From contig NZ_BAGH01000036.1 in assembly GCF_000308715.1 (NCBI RefSeq), positions 56,447 through 120,446 of the forward strand: DNA of 64,000 bases, written 5' to 3'. A program made the position numbers and the translations under genes. The notes beneath the pieces are model-generated. The model was not told the DNA's origin. It saw only the letters and a list, made by a program, of their open reading frames with translations, and did no database searches. Shown piece by piece: positions 1 to 7,505 of this stretch (position 1 is the stretch's first letter; each line of letters opens with the position of its first letter). This stretch comes from Nocardia tenerifensis NBRC 101015. GTDB taxonomy: Bacteria > Actinomycetota > Actinomycetes > Mycobacteriales > Mycobacteriaceae.

Positions 1-14
1 GGGGCGGCCGACGC

Positions 15-116
15 GTGACCATCACCGAGGAGCTATGCCCCGAAGCCGGCGGCGACGCACCGTACGTTGTGGCCCTTGACAGCGTCGCGCTCGGCTCGAC
101 CGCGTCGGGTGGGTAA
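15..116 (+). CDS. Short peptide, copy 1 of duplicated cassette (33 aa)
   Basis: A GTG-started frame of 33 codons whose last 19 residues read APYVVALDSVALGSTASGG. Its TAA shares one base with the ATG of the following gene (TAATG), so the two are probably translationally coupled. The same arrangement recurs 390 bp downstream with an identical 19-residue C-terminus and a diverged N-terminus, which argues that this is a real gene. It has no signal peptide, one Cys and a Gly-Gly end. No family is recognised. A modified-peptide (RiPP-like) precursor is possible but no modifying enzyme is visible in the window. The region upstream lies outside the window, so the start cannot be checked against a full ribosome site. 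Confidence 0.5.
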   Translation: MTITEELCPEAGGDAPYVVALDSVALGSTASGG

Positions 117-132
117 TGGCCGAGTACTACAA
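61..132 (+). repeat. 72-nt near-identical direct repeat, copy 1
   Basis: Positions 61-132 match 451-522 at 71 of 72 bases; the one difference (71/461) is a silent third-position change. The block spans the 3' end of the short peptide gene and the first five codons of the next gene, and sequence on both sides has diverged clearly. Its sharp edges suggest gene conversion or selection at the RNA or DNA level. Confidence 0.85.
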
Positions 133-367
133 AGGAAGACGCATCTCGACTCGCGAAGAAGATGGTTTACCGCCGCTGACTGAGGAAGAGATCGCGGAAA
201 CGTTGGCAACGGTTGCCGAATTCAATGCGCGCCGGAATGCGGTCCCGCCCGAGAAGCGCATTCACCTGTCCAGCCGATTCGGTGACGACGACTTCAACGA
301 CGAGGATGTGCCGCGTAACCCGGACGGCTCACGTAAGGATCGCAACCCGACCCAGGAGGGTGACTAG
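116..367 (+). CDS. Small acidic protein, copy 1 of duplicated cassette (83 aa)
   Basis: This 83-residue soluble protein of unknown function begins MAEYYKGRR and ends in an acidic tail. It is a paralogue of the product of 506-745. The two share the N-terminus, a central EFNA(R/K)R..PPEKR segment (about residues 41-55) and a C-terminal block around HLSSRFGDDDF and DVPRNPDGSRKDRNP. No signal peptide, membrane helix or Cys is present. The charged, probably partly disordered tail is the best conserved part and may be a binding segment. The start overlaps the stop of the preceding 33-codon gene by one base. I recognise no family. Confidence 0.65.
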   Translation: MAEYYKGRRISTREEDGLPPLTEEEIAETLATVAEFNARRNAVPPEKRIHLSSRFGDDDFNDEDVPRNPDGSRKDRNPTQEGD

Positions 368-404
368 TAACGGTGTGCACGCAGAAACGGCGAGGAGTCC
401 CCGC

Positions 405-506
405 GTGACCACCACCGACGAGCTACGCGAGGCCGAGAAGACCGACGCGCCGTACGTTGTCGCCCTTGACAGCGTCGCGCTCGGCTCGACCGCGTCGGGT
501 GGGTAA
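405..506 (+). CDS. Short peptide, copy 2 of duplicated cassette (33 aa)
   Basis: A second copy of the 33-codon gene. It has a good Shine-Dalgarno (GAGGAG, about 392-397) 7 nt before the GTG start, which supports translation. The N-terminal 14 residues differ from copy 1, whereas the last 19 are identical. The TAA at 504-506 overlaps the ATG of the next gene by one base. Conservation at the C-terminus with a variable N-terminus is the reverse of the usual leader/core pattern of RiPP precursors, so a conserved interaction tail or a conserved mature peptide are both open. No family is recognised. Confidence 0.6.
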   Translation: MTTTDELREAEKTDAPYVVALDSVALGSTASGG

Positions 507-522
507 TGGCCGAGTACTACAA
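451..522 (+). repeat. 72-nt near-identical direct repeat, copy 2
   Basis: Second copy of the block at 61-132 (71/72 identity), at the same place relative to the coupled genes. Confidence 0.85.
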
Positions 523-745
523 GGGGCGGCGGGTTTCGACACCTGAGGAAGAGGGTTTTGCGCCGCTCAGTCAAGAGGAGAAGGACGCTGTCGACGCGAT
601 GTTCGATGAGTTCAATGCGAAGCGTGCCGCGGGTCCGCCGGAGAAACGACTGCATCTGTCGAGTCGATTCGGGGACGACGATTTCAACAATGACGATGTG
701 CCGCGGAATCCGGATGGCTCACGCAAGGATCGCAACCCGTCCTAA
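506..745 (+). CDS. Small acidic protein, copy 2 of duplicated cassette (79 aa)
   Basis: This 79-residue paralogue of the protein at 116-367 has the same MAEYYKGRR start and the same HLSSRFGDDDFN...DVPRNPDGSRKDRNP ending. The middle is diverged (PEEEGFAPLSQEEKDAVDAMFDEFNAKR) but keeps an acidic, helical character. The downstream copy lacks the last four residues of copy 1. It is coupled to the upstream 33-codon gene through TAATG and followed by a strong hairpin at 759-797, so the tandem cassette probably ends here. Function unknown. Confidence 0.65.
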   Translation: MAEYYKGRRVSTPEEEGFAPLSQEEKDAVDAMFDEFNAKRAAGPPEKRLHLSSRFGDDDFNNDDVPRNPDGSRKDRNPS

Positions 746-758
746 GAGAACGGTATGC

Positions 759-797
759 ACGCGGGGACGCAGGACGTTGCTCTGCGCGTCCCCGCGT
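759..797. terminator. Hairpin between cassette and convergent HIT gene
   Basis: Perfect 12-bp stem ACGCGGGGACGC (759-770) / GCGTCCCCGCGT (786-797) with a 15-nt loop. It lies between convergent genes and has no T-run, as is common in high-GC actinobacteria. Confidence 0.6.
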
Positions 798-813
798 GAC
801 CACCCTTGACGGC

Positions 814-1239
814 TCAGTCCGGGACGTTGGCTCCGTGGCCGAGGTCGCGGAGGGCCTGCTTGATTTTGGCTTGGGCCTCGTCCAACGACTCGGCACTCGG
901 GTTGGGGTCGGCGCCGGAGATGTCGAAGTCGCCCATGGTGAAGGCGGGGAAGACGTGGACGTGCAGGTGGGGGACTTCTAGGCCGGCGATGAGGAGGCCG
1001 GCGCGGGGAGCGTCCCAAGCCGCGCGCACTGCTCGGCCGATCTTCTGGGCGGTGCCGGTGAGGCGGGCGAAGGTGTCGGGGTCGACGTCCTGCCACTGAT
1101 CGATCTCCTTGCGGGGCACGACGAGGGTGTGCCCGGGGGTGACCGGTGCGATGGTGAGGAAACCGACGAATTCGTCGTCCTCCCAAACGAATCGACCTGG
1201 GATCTCACCGGCGATGATCTTGCTGAAGACGGAAGCCAT
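814..1239 (-). CDS. HIT family nucleotide-binding protein
   Basis: A 141-residue histidine-triad protein. The active-site motif HLHVHV lies at residues 91-96, preceded by the typical [11 protein letters not shown] segment (about 32-42). HIT proteins hydrolyse or transfer nucleotides from phosphoramidates and dinucleoside polyphosphates, with the central His as nucleophile. The frame stays open upstream of the chosen ATG, but the fold begins at [16 protein letters not shown], so the start is set at 1239. It is convergent with the duplicated cassette and divergent from the hydrolase at 1370. A second HIT gene lies at 9815. Confidence 0.9.
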   Translation of the reverse strand: MASVFSKIIAGEIPGRFVWEDDEFVGFLTIAPVTPGHTLVVPRKEIDQWQDVDPDTFARLTGTAQKIGRAVRAAWDAPRAGLLIAGLEVPHLHVHVFPAFTMGDFDISGADPNPSAESLDEAQAKIKQALRDLGHGANVPD

Positions 1240-1369
1240 GTTTCGCAGGCTACGCGCCGAGGGCTCCGGCGGCCGGTCGGTGTCGATGCTCGGCGAGGTG
1301 TTGCGGGAACCCGAAACTGTGTCTATCGTACGCATATTAGTTTCCAGCAGACACAATTAGGATCTCAGC

Positions 1370-2428
1370 ATGATCGCGCTCGCCCTCGCCACCGCCGTCT
1401 CCGCCGCACCGGCGGCTTTGTTCGGGCATCGCCAACTACGGCGCCGCAAAGCCGCGGCCGAACTGCGGATCGACACCCCGAACGGCATCGACGAGTCCGG
1501 CTTCGTGCGAATCGGCGGCATCGAGCAGTGGATCGAGATCCGCGGCGAGGACACGGCCAACCCGGTCCTGCTCGACCTGCACGGCGGCCCGGGCGCGACG
1601 AACACCTATTTCGCGCATCGAACCAGGGCGTGGGAGCGTCACTTCACCGTCGTGCGCTGGGATATGCGCGGCGCGGGAAAGACTTTCGGCCGCGGCGAGC
1701 AGGGCACGGTCTGCTTCGATCAGTTGCTCGCCGACGCGGTGGAGGTCACCGGCTATGTGCGGGAGCGGCTGCGCACGAATGAGGTGATCCTCCTGGGCAA
1801 CTCGTTCGGCTCGGTCTTCGGCCTGCGCCTGGCGCGCGAGCACCCCGAGCTGTACTCGGCCTATGTGGGCACCGACCAGAACGTCTGCGGCGGTGAGCCC
1901 GACGACATCGCGTTCCATGAGACGGTGCGCAGGCTGCGTTCGAGCGGCAAGGGCTCCGCCGCGGCGAAACTCGAGCGGATGGGCGCGGATCCGACAACCT
2001 GGACGGCCGCGGACTGGGGACTGAACGCCAAGCTGACGGCGAGTGCCGATCCGTTCGTCGCCACCATGTTCAAGAAATTGATCTTGCCCGCGATGTGGTT
2101 CTCCCCGCGGCACCGGCTGCGTGATCTGAAGGCGGGCGCGGACGGCATGAAGTTCTCCGAGCGCGTCGGGGTCGAGTCCGTGCATTTCGACGCGTGGCGT
2201 GACGGAACACGATTCGACTTGCCGTTCTTCATCTTTCAAGGCGAGCACGACAGCCTGACGCCCGCCCCGCGCGCCCGTCGCTACTTCGACGACGTCCAGG
2301 CGCCGCACAAGGAGTTCGCGCTGATCACCGACGCGACGCATTTCGCGTCGTTCTGGCAGCCGGAGCAGTTCCTCGAGCTGCTGCTCACCAAGGTGCGCCC
2401 GGTGGTCGTCGCGGCGCGGAAGGGGTAA
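1370..2428 (+). CDS. Alpha/beta hydrolase, proline-iminopeptidase-like
   Basis: A 352-residue alpha/beta hydrolase. HGGPG (residues 71-75) forms the oxyanion hole, as in proline iminopeptidases and related amidases. GNSFGS carries the predicted nucleophile Ser145. The acid is probably Asp in EHDS (about 292) and the base is His in DATHF (about 325). Residues 1-18 are hydrophobic and could be a signal peptide or anchor, suggesting membrane or envelope location. Substrate cannot be told from sequence. It is divergent from the HIT gene with about 130 bp between starts. Confidence 0.85.
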   Translation: MIALALATAVSAAPAALFGHRQLRRRKAAAELRIDTPNGIDESGFVRIGGIEQWIEIRGEDTANPVLLDLHGGPGATNTYFAHRTRAWERHFTVVRWDMRGAGKTFGRGEQGTVCFDQLLADAVEVTGYVRERLRTNEVILLGNSFGSVFGLRLAREHPELYSAYVGTDQNVCGGEPDDIAFHETVRRLRSSGKGSAAAKLERMGADPTTWTAADWGLNAKLTASADPFVATMFKKLILPAMWFSPRHRLRDLKAGADGMKFSERVGVESVHFDAWRDGTRFDLPFFIFQGEHDSLTPAPRARRYFDDVQAPHKEFALITDATHFASFWQPEQFLELLLTKVRPVVVAARKG

Positions 2429-2449
2429 GCGACGCAGGCGCTTTCGCGG

Positions 2450-2827
2450 TCACACCGCCGCGAAATGCGACAGGATGCCCTGGACCTCGTAGATGTCGAC
2501 CTGGCGGTTGAACCGCTTCTGCAGCGGCTCGGGGTTTCCGGAGATCCAGATGCAGAGCTCGGCATCCAGGTCGAAGGTGCCCGCGGTCTCCACCGAGAAG
2601 TGGGTGATCGCCCGGTAGGGCACGCTGTGATAGCTGACCTTGCGGCCGGTCATGCCCTGTTTGTCGACCAGGATCAGGCGCCGGTTGGTGAACAGGATGG
2701 CGTCGCGCACCAGCAGGTACGCGGCGTAGATCTGTTCACCCTCGCCCATGAGTTTCGCGTATTCCTGTTGTGCCCGGCCGGGATCGATCCGCCCGGCGTT
2801 GCCCATCAGTCCGTCGATCAAACCCAT
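2450..2827 (-). CDS. PH-domain (bPH-like) protein
   Basis: A 125-residue soluble protein starting MGLIDGLMGNAGRID. The pattern of short beta strands (LVRDAILFTNRRLILVDKQGMTGRKVSYHSVPYRAITHFSVET, given here in parts: LVRDAILFTNRRL at about residues 38-50, then KVSYHSVPY, then ITHFSVET) is that of small bacterial pleckstrin-homology-like proteins. Such proteins form ring-like oligomers of unclear role. The frame runs open upstream of this ATG, but the added residues are low-complexity and unlike the family, so the start at 2827 is preferred. It is divergent from purD. Confidence 0.75.
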   Translation of the reverse strand: MGLIDGLMGNAGRIDPGRAQQEYAKLMGEGEQIYAAYLLVRDAILFTNRRLILVDKQGMTGRKVSYHSVPYRAITHFSVETAGTFDLDAELCIWISGNPEPLQKRFNRQVDIYEVQGILSHFAAV

Positions 2828-2975
2828 CGTGTGCACATCCTTCGCGCGGTGTGGGTGGCGTGGCCCGGTCGCGGAATGCCAGGACCATCCCTTTCCATCA
2901 TCCATGTCGCGAGACCGATATTCGATGGTCGTCTGCTGTTCACGAGTGACCGCAGGTCGTCGATGGGGCTTCACC

Positions 2976-2981
2976 TAAGCT
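2976..2981 (+). promoter_or_regulatory. -10 box of leaderless purD promoter
   Basis: TAAGCT lies 7 nt before the GTG of purD, so the transcript probably begins at or next to the start codon. No ribosome-binding site is needed or visible. Confidence 0.5.
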
Positions 2982-2988
2982 GTCTGCC

Positions 2989-4329
2989 GTGCGCGTACTC
3001 GTCATCGGTTCCGGAGCCCGTGAACATGCCCTCGTCTCGGCGCTGCGCCGCGACCCCGCGGTGAGCGCGGTCGTCGCCGCTCCCGGCAACGCGGGCATCG
3101 CGCAGCACGCGCAGACCAGGCCGGTCGATCCGTGCTCGGCGGAGGCGGTGGTCGCGCTGGCCACCGACACGGCGGCCGATCTCGTGGTGATCGGGCCCGA
3201 GGTGCCGCTGGTGCTCGGCGTGGCCGACGCGGTGCGGGCGGCGGGATTCGCCTGCTTCGGACCGTCCGCCGCGGCCGCGCGGATCGAGGGTTCGAAGGCC
3301 TTCGCCAAGGACGTGATGGCGGCCGCCGGGGTGCGTACCGCGCACAGCGAGATCGTGGACAACCCGGCCGACCTCGACGCCGAGCTGGACCGCTTCGGGC
3401 CGACCTGGGTGGTGAAGGACGACGGACTCGCCGCGGGCAAGGGCGTGGTGGTCACCGCCGACCGTTCCGCGGCCCGCGACCACGGCGCCGAACTGCTGGA
3501 GCAGGGGCATCCGGTACTGCTGGAGTCATTCCTGGACGGGCCGGAGGTCTCGCTGTTCTGCCTCGTCGACGGCGAGACGGTGGTGCCGCTGCTGCCCGCG
3601 CAGGATCACAAGCGGGTGGGCGACGGGGACACCGGCCCGAACACCGGCGGCATGGGCGCCTACACGCCGCTGCCGTGGCTGCCTGAGGACGCGGTCACCG
3701 CGATCGTCGACGATGTGGTGAAACCCGTTGCGGCCGAACTGGTTCGCCGCGACAGCGGATTCTCCGGCCTGCTCTACGCCGGGCTCGCGATGGGCTCCGA
3801 GGGCCCGGCGGTCGTCGAATTCAACTGCCGCTTCGGCGATCCCGAGACCCAGGCCGTGCTCGCCCTGCTGGAGAGCCCGCTCGGCGAACTGCTCAACGCC
3901 ACGGCCACCGGCACGCTCGCCGAGGTCGCCCCGCCGCGCTGGCGCGACGGCTCGGCCATCACCGTGGTGATCGCCGCCGAGAACTACCCCGGCCGCCCGC
4001 GCATCGGCGACGTCATCACCGGTGCGGGCGAGGGCTCGGGCGACGAGTCCGCCGCGGTGCTGCACGCCGGAACCGCGCTGCGCGAGGACGGCACCCTGGT
4101 GTCCGCGGGCGGGCGGGTGCTCAATGTGGTCGGTGTCGGCGCCGATCTCGCCGAGGCCCGGACGAACGCCTACGAGCGCATCGCCTCGATCAAGCTGCCG
4201 GGCAGCCACTACCGCACCGATATCGGGCTCGCCGCCGTTGAAAACCGCATCGAGATCCCGGCTCGTCAGGAACGCGACGCGGAGGCCGTGGCGGTCTCGT
4301 CGACGGCCGACGGTGACACGAGGAGCTGA
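2989..4329 (+). CDS. purD: Phosphoribosylamine-glycine ligase (GAR synthetase)
   Basis: PurD joins glycine to phosphoribosylamine using ATP, the second step of de novo purine synthesis. The 446-residue protein has the expected order: N-domain beginning [22 protein letters not shown] near residue 65, an ATP-grasp domain with [13 protein letters not shown] (about 143-155), and the metal-binding segment [11 protein letters not shown] (about 281-291). The GTG start fits the family N-terminus exactly and follows a leaderless-type -10 box. About 20 extra, variable residues follow the usual C-terminus. It stands alone rather than with the other pur genes. Confidence 0.97.
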   Translation: MRVLVIGSGAREHALVSALRRDPAVSAVVAAPGNAGIAQHAQTRPVDPCSAEAVVALATDTAADLVVIGPEVPLVLGVADAVRAAGFACFGPSAAAARIEGSKAFAKDVMAAAGVRTAHSEIVDNPADLDAELDRFGPTWVVKDDGLAAGKGVVVTADRSAARDHGAELLEQGHPVLLESFLDGPEVSLFCLVDGETVVPLLPAQDHKRVGDGDTGPNTGGMGAYTPLPWLPEDAVTAIVDDVVKPVAAELVRRDSGFSGLLYAGLAMGSEGPAVVEFNCRFGDPETQAVLALLESPLGELLNATATGTLAEVAPPRWRDGSAITVVIAAENYPGRPRIGDVITGAGEGSGDESAAVLHAGTALREDGTLVSAGGRVLNVVGVGADLAEARTNAYERIASIKLPGSHYRTDIGLAAVENRIEIPARQERDAEAVAVSSTADGDTRS

Positions 4330-4363
4330 GTCACTCACCGTGCTGGGCTGAGCTTCTCGACCG

Positions 4364-5362
4364 TCAGCCGAAGTTCAGGCCGTGTAAAGCCAGCCACTGC
4401 TGAGGGTCGATGTGCTGACCGTTGACGATCACCTCGAAGTGCAGGTGCGGCCCGGTGGAGTCGCCGCGGTTGCCCATGCGGGCGATCTGCATACCGGCCG
4501 GCACGCGTTCGCCGCGGGAGACGAAGAAGTCGTACATGTGGCCGTACACGGTGATGCTGCCGTCGTCGTGGCGGATGCGCACCCAGAGCCCGAAGCCCTC
4601 GGCGGGGCCCGCGTCGATGACGGTGCCGTTGGCGACGGCGTAGATCGGGGTGCCGATCGGGCCCGCGATGTCGATGCCGTTGTGGAAAGTGCCCCAGCGC
4701 GAACCGAATCCGGAGGTGAAGGTGCCGCGGGCGGGCATGACGAACTCGCCGATGCCGGGTAGGACCGTGCCGGGCGTGGTCGTCGCCGTGCCGCCCATCC
4801 ACGGCTGCCACTCCCCGGCGGCCGCGGCGGCGGCCTCCGCCTTGGCGCGCTCGAGCGTGGCGCGTGCGGCCGCGGCGACCACGGCCTCTTCGCGCAGGCG
4901 TTCACCGTTGGCGATGGCGTTCAGGTAGCGGCGCACCGACGGCGGGGTCGACTGCACCTGCAATGGATAGGCGACCGCGACGCGTTGCGCGTGGTCCGGG
5001 TCCGGGGTCCGGTCGCTGATCGCGCCCGCGATGGAGGCGTCGCCCGCGGCGAAGACGGCGGTCACGGCCAGGCCGGCGAGCAGCACCCGATGCTTGCGCA
5101 GCAGCGCGAGCAATTCGTCGCGGTCGGGGCGCTTGTCCCACTTGGCGCGCAGCTCGGAGCGCCGCTGCCACAGTTCCCGCGGATCGGGGCGTCGTCGCAG
5201 CAGGTCCTGGACGCCGCGCCGATCGAGCGAGGCCCGCAGGCCGCGTGCCGGTCGGTCCCGCAGCCGGGCACGCCAGTCCGGCGGAATGACCCCGATGCCA
5301 CCCACTCCGCGCACCCGGTCGAGTCCGGCTCGTCGAGCATTCTCGAGCATCAAGCCGACCAT
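4364..5362 (-). CDS. Membrane-anchored M23 family peptidase
   Basis: A 332-residue putative peptidoglycan endopeptidase. A basic N-terminal cytoplasmic region (1-92) precedes one membrane helix (about 93-114), an Ala/Glu-rich helical linker (about 140-183), and a C-terminal LytM domain. Zinc ligands are visible as H227 and D231 (FHNGID) and H308 in GPHLHFE, with H275 (YGHM) as catalytic partner, so the enzyme should be active. It probably cleaves cell-wall cross-bridges outside the membrane. ATGs at 5362 and 5350 are both possible starts; neither has a clear ribosome site. It is divergent from the aminotransferase. Confidence 0.88.
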   Translation of the reverse strand: MVGLMLENARRAGLDRVRGVGGIGVIPPDWRARLRDRPARGLRASLDRRGVQDLLRRRPDPRELWQRRSELRAKWDKRPDRDELLALLRKHRVLLAGLAVTAVFAAGDASIAGAISDRTPDPDHAQRVAVAYPLQVQSTPPSVRRYLNAIANGERLREEAVVAAAARATLERAKAEAAAAAAGEWQPWMGGTATTTPGTVLPGIGEFVMPARGTFTSGFGSRWGTFHNGIDIAGPIGTPIYAVANGTVIDAGPAEGFGLWVRIRHDDGSITVYGHMYDFFVSRGERVPAGMQIARMGNRGDSTGPHLHFEVIVNGQHIDPQQWLALHGLNFG

Positions 5363-5472
5363 AACCCCGGCGGGAGGGGCGCGCACGGCAGGTGCGCACG
5401 GTGCGTCGAGGCGAAGTCTGCCGGGCGAGACGAAAGCCGACCGTCCGCGAGATGTCGCCGCGCGACACCGTC

Positions 5473-5478
5473 TACCGT
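5473..5478 (+). promoter_or_regulatory. -10 box of leaderless aminotransferase promoter
   Basis: TACCGT lies 7 nt before the GTG start at 5486, matching the TANNNT leaderless pattern repeated in this window. Confidence 0.45.
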
Positions 5479-5485
5479 CTGACGG

Positions 5486-6652
5486 GTGTCCAGAGAATCT
5501 CGCCGGTCGACCATTCCACCTTTCTACGTGATGGACGTCTGGAAAGCTGCCGCGCAACGGGCGCGGACGCACGGCGACGTGCTCGTGCTCGCCGCGGGAC
5601 AGCCGTCGACGCCGGCGCCCGCGCCGGTGCTGCGCGCGACCATGGCGGCGATCGAGGCCGAATTGCTCGGCTACACAGAGACTTTCGGCATCCTGCCGCT
5701 GCGCGAGGCGATCGCCCGGCACCACACCGAGACCTACGGCTACGCCGTCGACCCGGACGACGTGGTGATCACGACCGGTTCGTCCGGCGCGTTCTCGCTG
5801 ATCTTCCTGGCCGCCTTCGACCCCGGCGACACCGTGGTGGTCGCGCGCCCCGGCTACCCCGCCTACCGAAACACGCTCACCGCGCTCGGCTGTCGCGTGG
5901 TGGAGCTGGATTGCGGCGCGGAGACGAGATTCCAGCCGACGGTCGCCATGCTGGAGGCGCTGCCGCAACCGCCCGCGGGGCTGGTGGTCGCGAGCCCGGC
6001 CAACCCGACCGGCACCATGATCGCCCCGGCCGAACTCGCCGCGCTGGCCCGCTGGTGCGACGCCCACGGCACGCTGCTCATCTCCGACGAGATCTACCAC
6101 GGCATCACCTACGGCAGCTCGGACACTGGAACCTCCTCGGCCTGGGAGACCTCCCGCGAATCGGTCGTCATCGGCTCGGTGTCCAAGTACTTCTCGATGA
6201 CCGGCTGGCGGCTCGGCTGGATGCTGGCGCCGAGCGGATTGCGGCCCGCGCTGCAGCGGCTGGCCTCCAACCTCACCGTGTGCCCGCCCGCGATCTCGCA
6301 GTACGCCGCGCTGCACGCGTTCGGCGCCGAGGCCAAGGCCGAGCTCGACGGCCACGTGCGTCGTTACGCGACGAATCGGCGTTTGCTGCTCGACGGACTG
6401 CCGCGTCTCGGCATCACCGACCTGGCCCCCGCGGACGGGGCGTTCTATGCCTACGCCGACATCGGCCACCTCACCGACGACGCACGTAAGTGGTGCGCCG
6501 AGGTGCTCGACCACACCGGCGTCGCGCTCGCTCCCGGCATCGACTTCGACACCGTGCACGGGAACCGGACAGTTCGCTTCTCGTTCGCGGGCGCCACCGC
6601 GGACATCGAGGAGGCGCTGGTTCGTCTAGGGCACTATCTCGGTATTCGATAG
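5486..6652 (+). CDS. PLP-dependent aminotransferase (class I/II)
   Basis: A 388-residue fold-type I aminotransferase of the aspartate aminotransferase class. ANPTG (about residues 173-177), SDEIYHG (about 200-206) and SVSKYFSMTGWRLGW carry the cofactor contacts; Lys234 should form the Schiff base with pyridoxal phosphate. The C-terminal R of VRFSFAG is the expected carboxylate-binding Arg. Amino donor and acceptor are not predictable. It is followed by a TetR-family gene 125 bp downstream on the same strand. Confidence 0.9.
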   Translation: MSRESRRSTIPPFYVMDVWKAAAQRARTHGDVLVLAAGQPSTPAPAPVLRATMAAIEAELLGYTETFGILPLREAIARHHTETYGYAVDPDDVVITTGSSGAFSLIFLAAFDPGDTVVVARPGYPAYRNTLTALGCRVVELDCGAETRFQPTVAMLEALPQPPAGLVVASPANPTGTMIAPAELAALARWCDAHGTLLISDEIYHGITYGSSDTGTSSAWETSRESVVIGSVSKYFSMTGWRLGWMLAPSGLRPALQRLASNLTVCPPAISQYAALHAFGAEAKAELDGHVRRYATNRRLLLDGLPRLGITDLAPADGAFYAYADIGHLTDDARKWCAEVLDHTGVALAPGIDFDTVHGNRTVRFSFAGATADIEEALVRLGHYLGIR

Positions 6653-6777
6653 TCGTGTACGACAACAACTTTCCGCAGTTCGGCACCGTGGCCGCGCGGA
6701 TACGGTAAAACATCGATGGTTGCTTTTCCTCGCTGATTTCCCCTGGAAGAACTGATGACGACTGGCACGATGGCACG

Positions 6778-7422
6778 GTGATCACCGCGACGACCCCGAA
6801 AGGCGAACGGCGTCGCCAGGCTTTGGTAGCCGCCGCCGCCGAGTTGTTGCTCGAAGGCGGGTTCGAGGCGGTGCGGCACCGGTCGGTCGCGACCCGCGCG
6901 GACCTTCCGCTGGCGTCGACCACCTACTACTTCGAATCGCTGGAGGACCTGATCGCGCGCGCGGTCGAATTCAGCGGCAATGTGGAGCTCGACGCGATGC
7001 GCCGCCGGGTCGGCGAGGTGAGTCACCGCCGCCGCGGCGCGGAGGCGACCGTCGATCTGGTCCTCGATCTGCTGGTCGGGACCGACGGGCACTGGCACGA
7101 CGACGGCGCGCGCGGGCAGTTGATCGCCCGCTACGAGCGATCGGTGGCGTCCGCGCGGCACCCCGAGCTCCGGGAAGTGCAGTTACGCCTGCGAGCTCAG
7201 CTCGACGAGTTGCTCGCCGACGTGCTGCGCCGCTCCGACCGCCTGGTCCGCCCGGAACAACTGCGCAGGCTGGTCGCGGTGGTCGACGGCGCGGTCGTCG
7301 CGGCCCTCACCGAGATGGAGCCGGAGCCGCGCCGCATGGCCCGCGGCGCGCTGCTCGAGGTCATCGACATCGTCGCACCGCCGACGCCCCAGCAGGTGGA
7401 TCGGTTTCGCGCACTAGACTGA
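6778..7422 (+). CDS. TetR family transcriptional regulator
   Basis: A 214-residue regulator. The N-terminal helix-turn-helix is visible from about residue 8 to 55 (RRQALVAAAAELLLEGGFEA, then VATRADLPLASTTYYF). The remaining helical domain would bind an unknown ligand. The GTG start gives the normal short N-terminus. It follows the aminotransferase and precedes purB, and shows no obvious operator in the upstream 125 bp. Its target is unknown. Confidence 0.9.
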   Translation: MITATTPKGERRRQALVAAAAELLLEGGFEAVRHRSVATRADLPLASTTYYFESLEDLIARAVEFSGNVELDAMRRRVGEVSHRRRGAEATVDLVLDLLVGTDGHWHDDGARGQLIARYERSVASARHPELREVQLRLRAQLDELLADVLRRSDRLVRPEQLRRLVAVVDGAVVAALTEMEPEPRRMARGALLEVIDIVAPPTPQQVDRFRALD

Positions 7423-7428
7423 CGAGAC

Positions 7429-7505
7429 GTGAGCGAGCGCAGCGAGGGAACCATAGACACAGTGCCCAGGGGCACGACGGAGCCGAGCGTCAGCGAGGTG
7501 GAGTC
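7429..7505 (+). repeat. Short GAGCGAGCGCAGCGAG-type repeat before purB
   Basis: The spacer before purB contains GAGCGAGCGCAGCGAGGG and, about 45 nt on, the related GAGCCGAGCGTCAGCGAGG. Blocks of this sort are often scattered between genes in Nocardia and Rhodococcus. The GTG at 7429 is not in frame with purB, so it is not an alternative start. Confidence 0.4.

Noticed and set aside
76..81. TTGACA in the duplicated block as a -35 promoter element
   Set aside because: No TANNNT lies 16-19 bp downstream (the sequence there is ACCGCG), and it falls inside the peptide reading frame.
7429..7505. GTG at 7429 as an alternative start of purB
   Set aside because: It is 77 nt before the purB start and therefore out of frame; it belongs to a repeat-like spacer.
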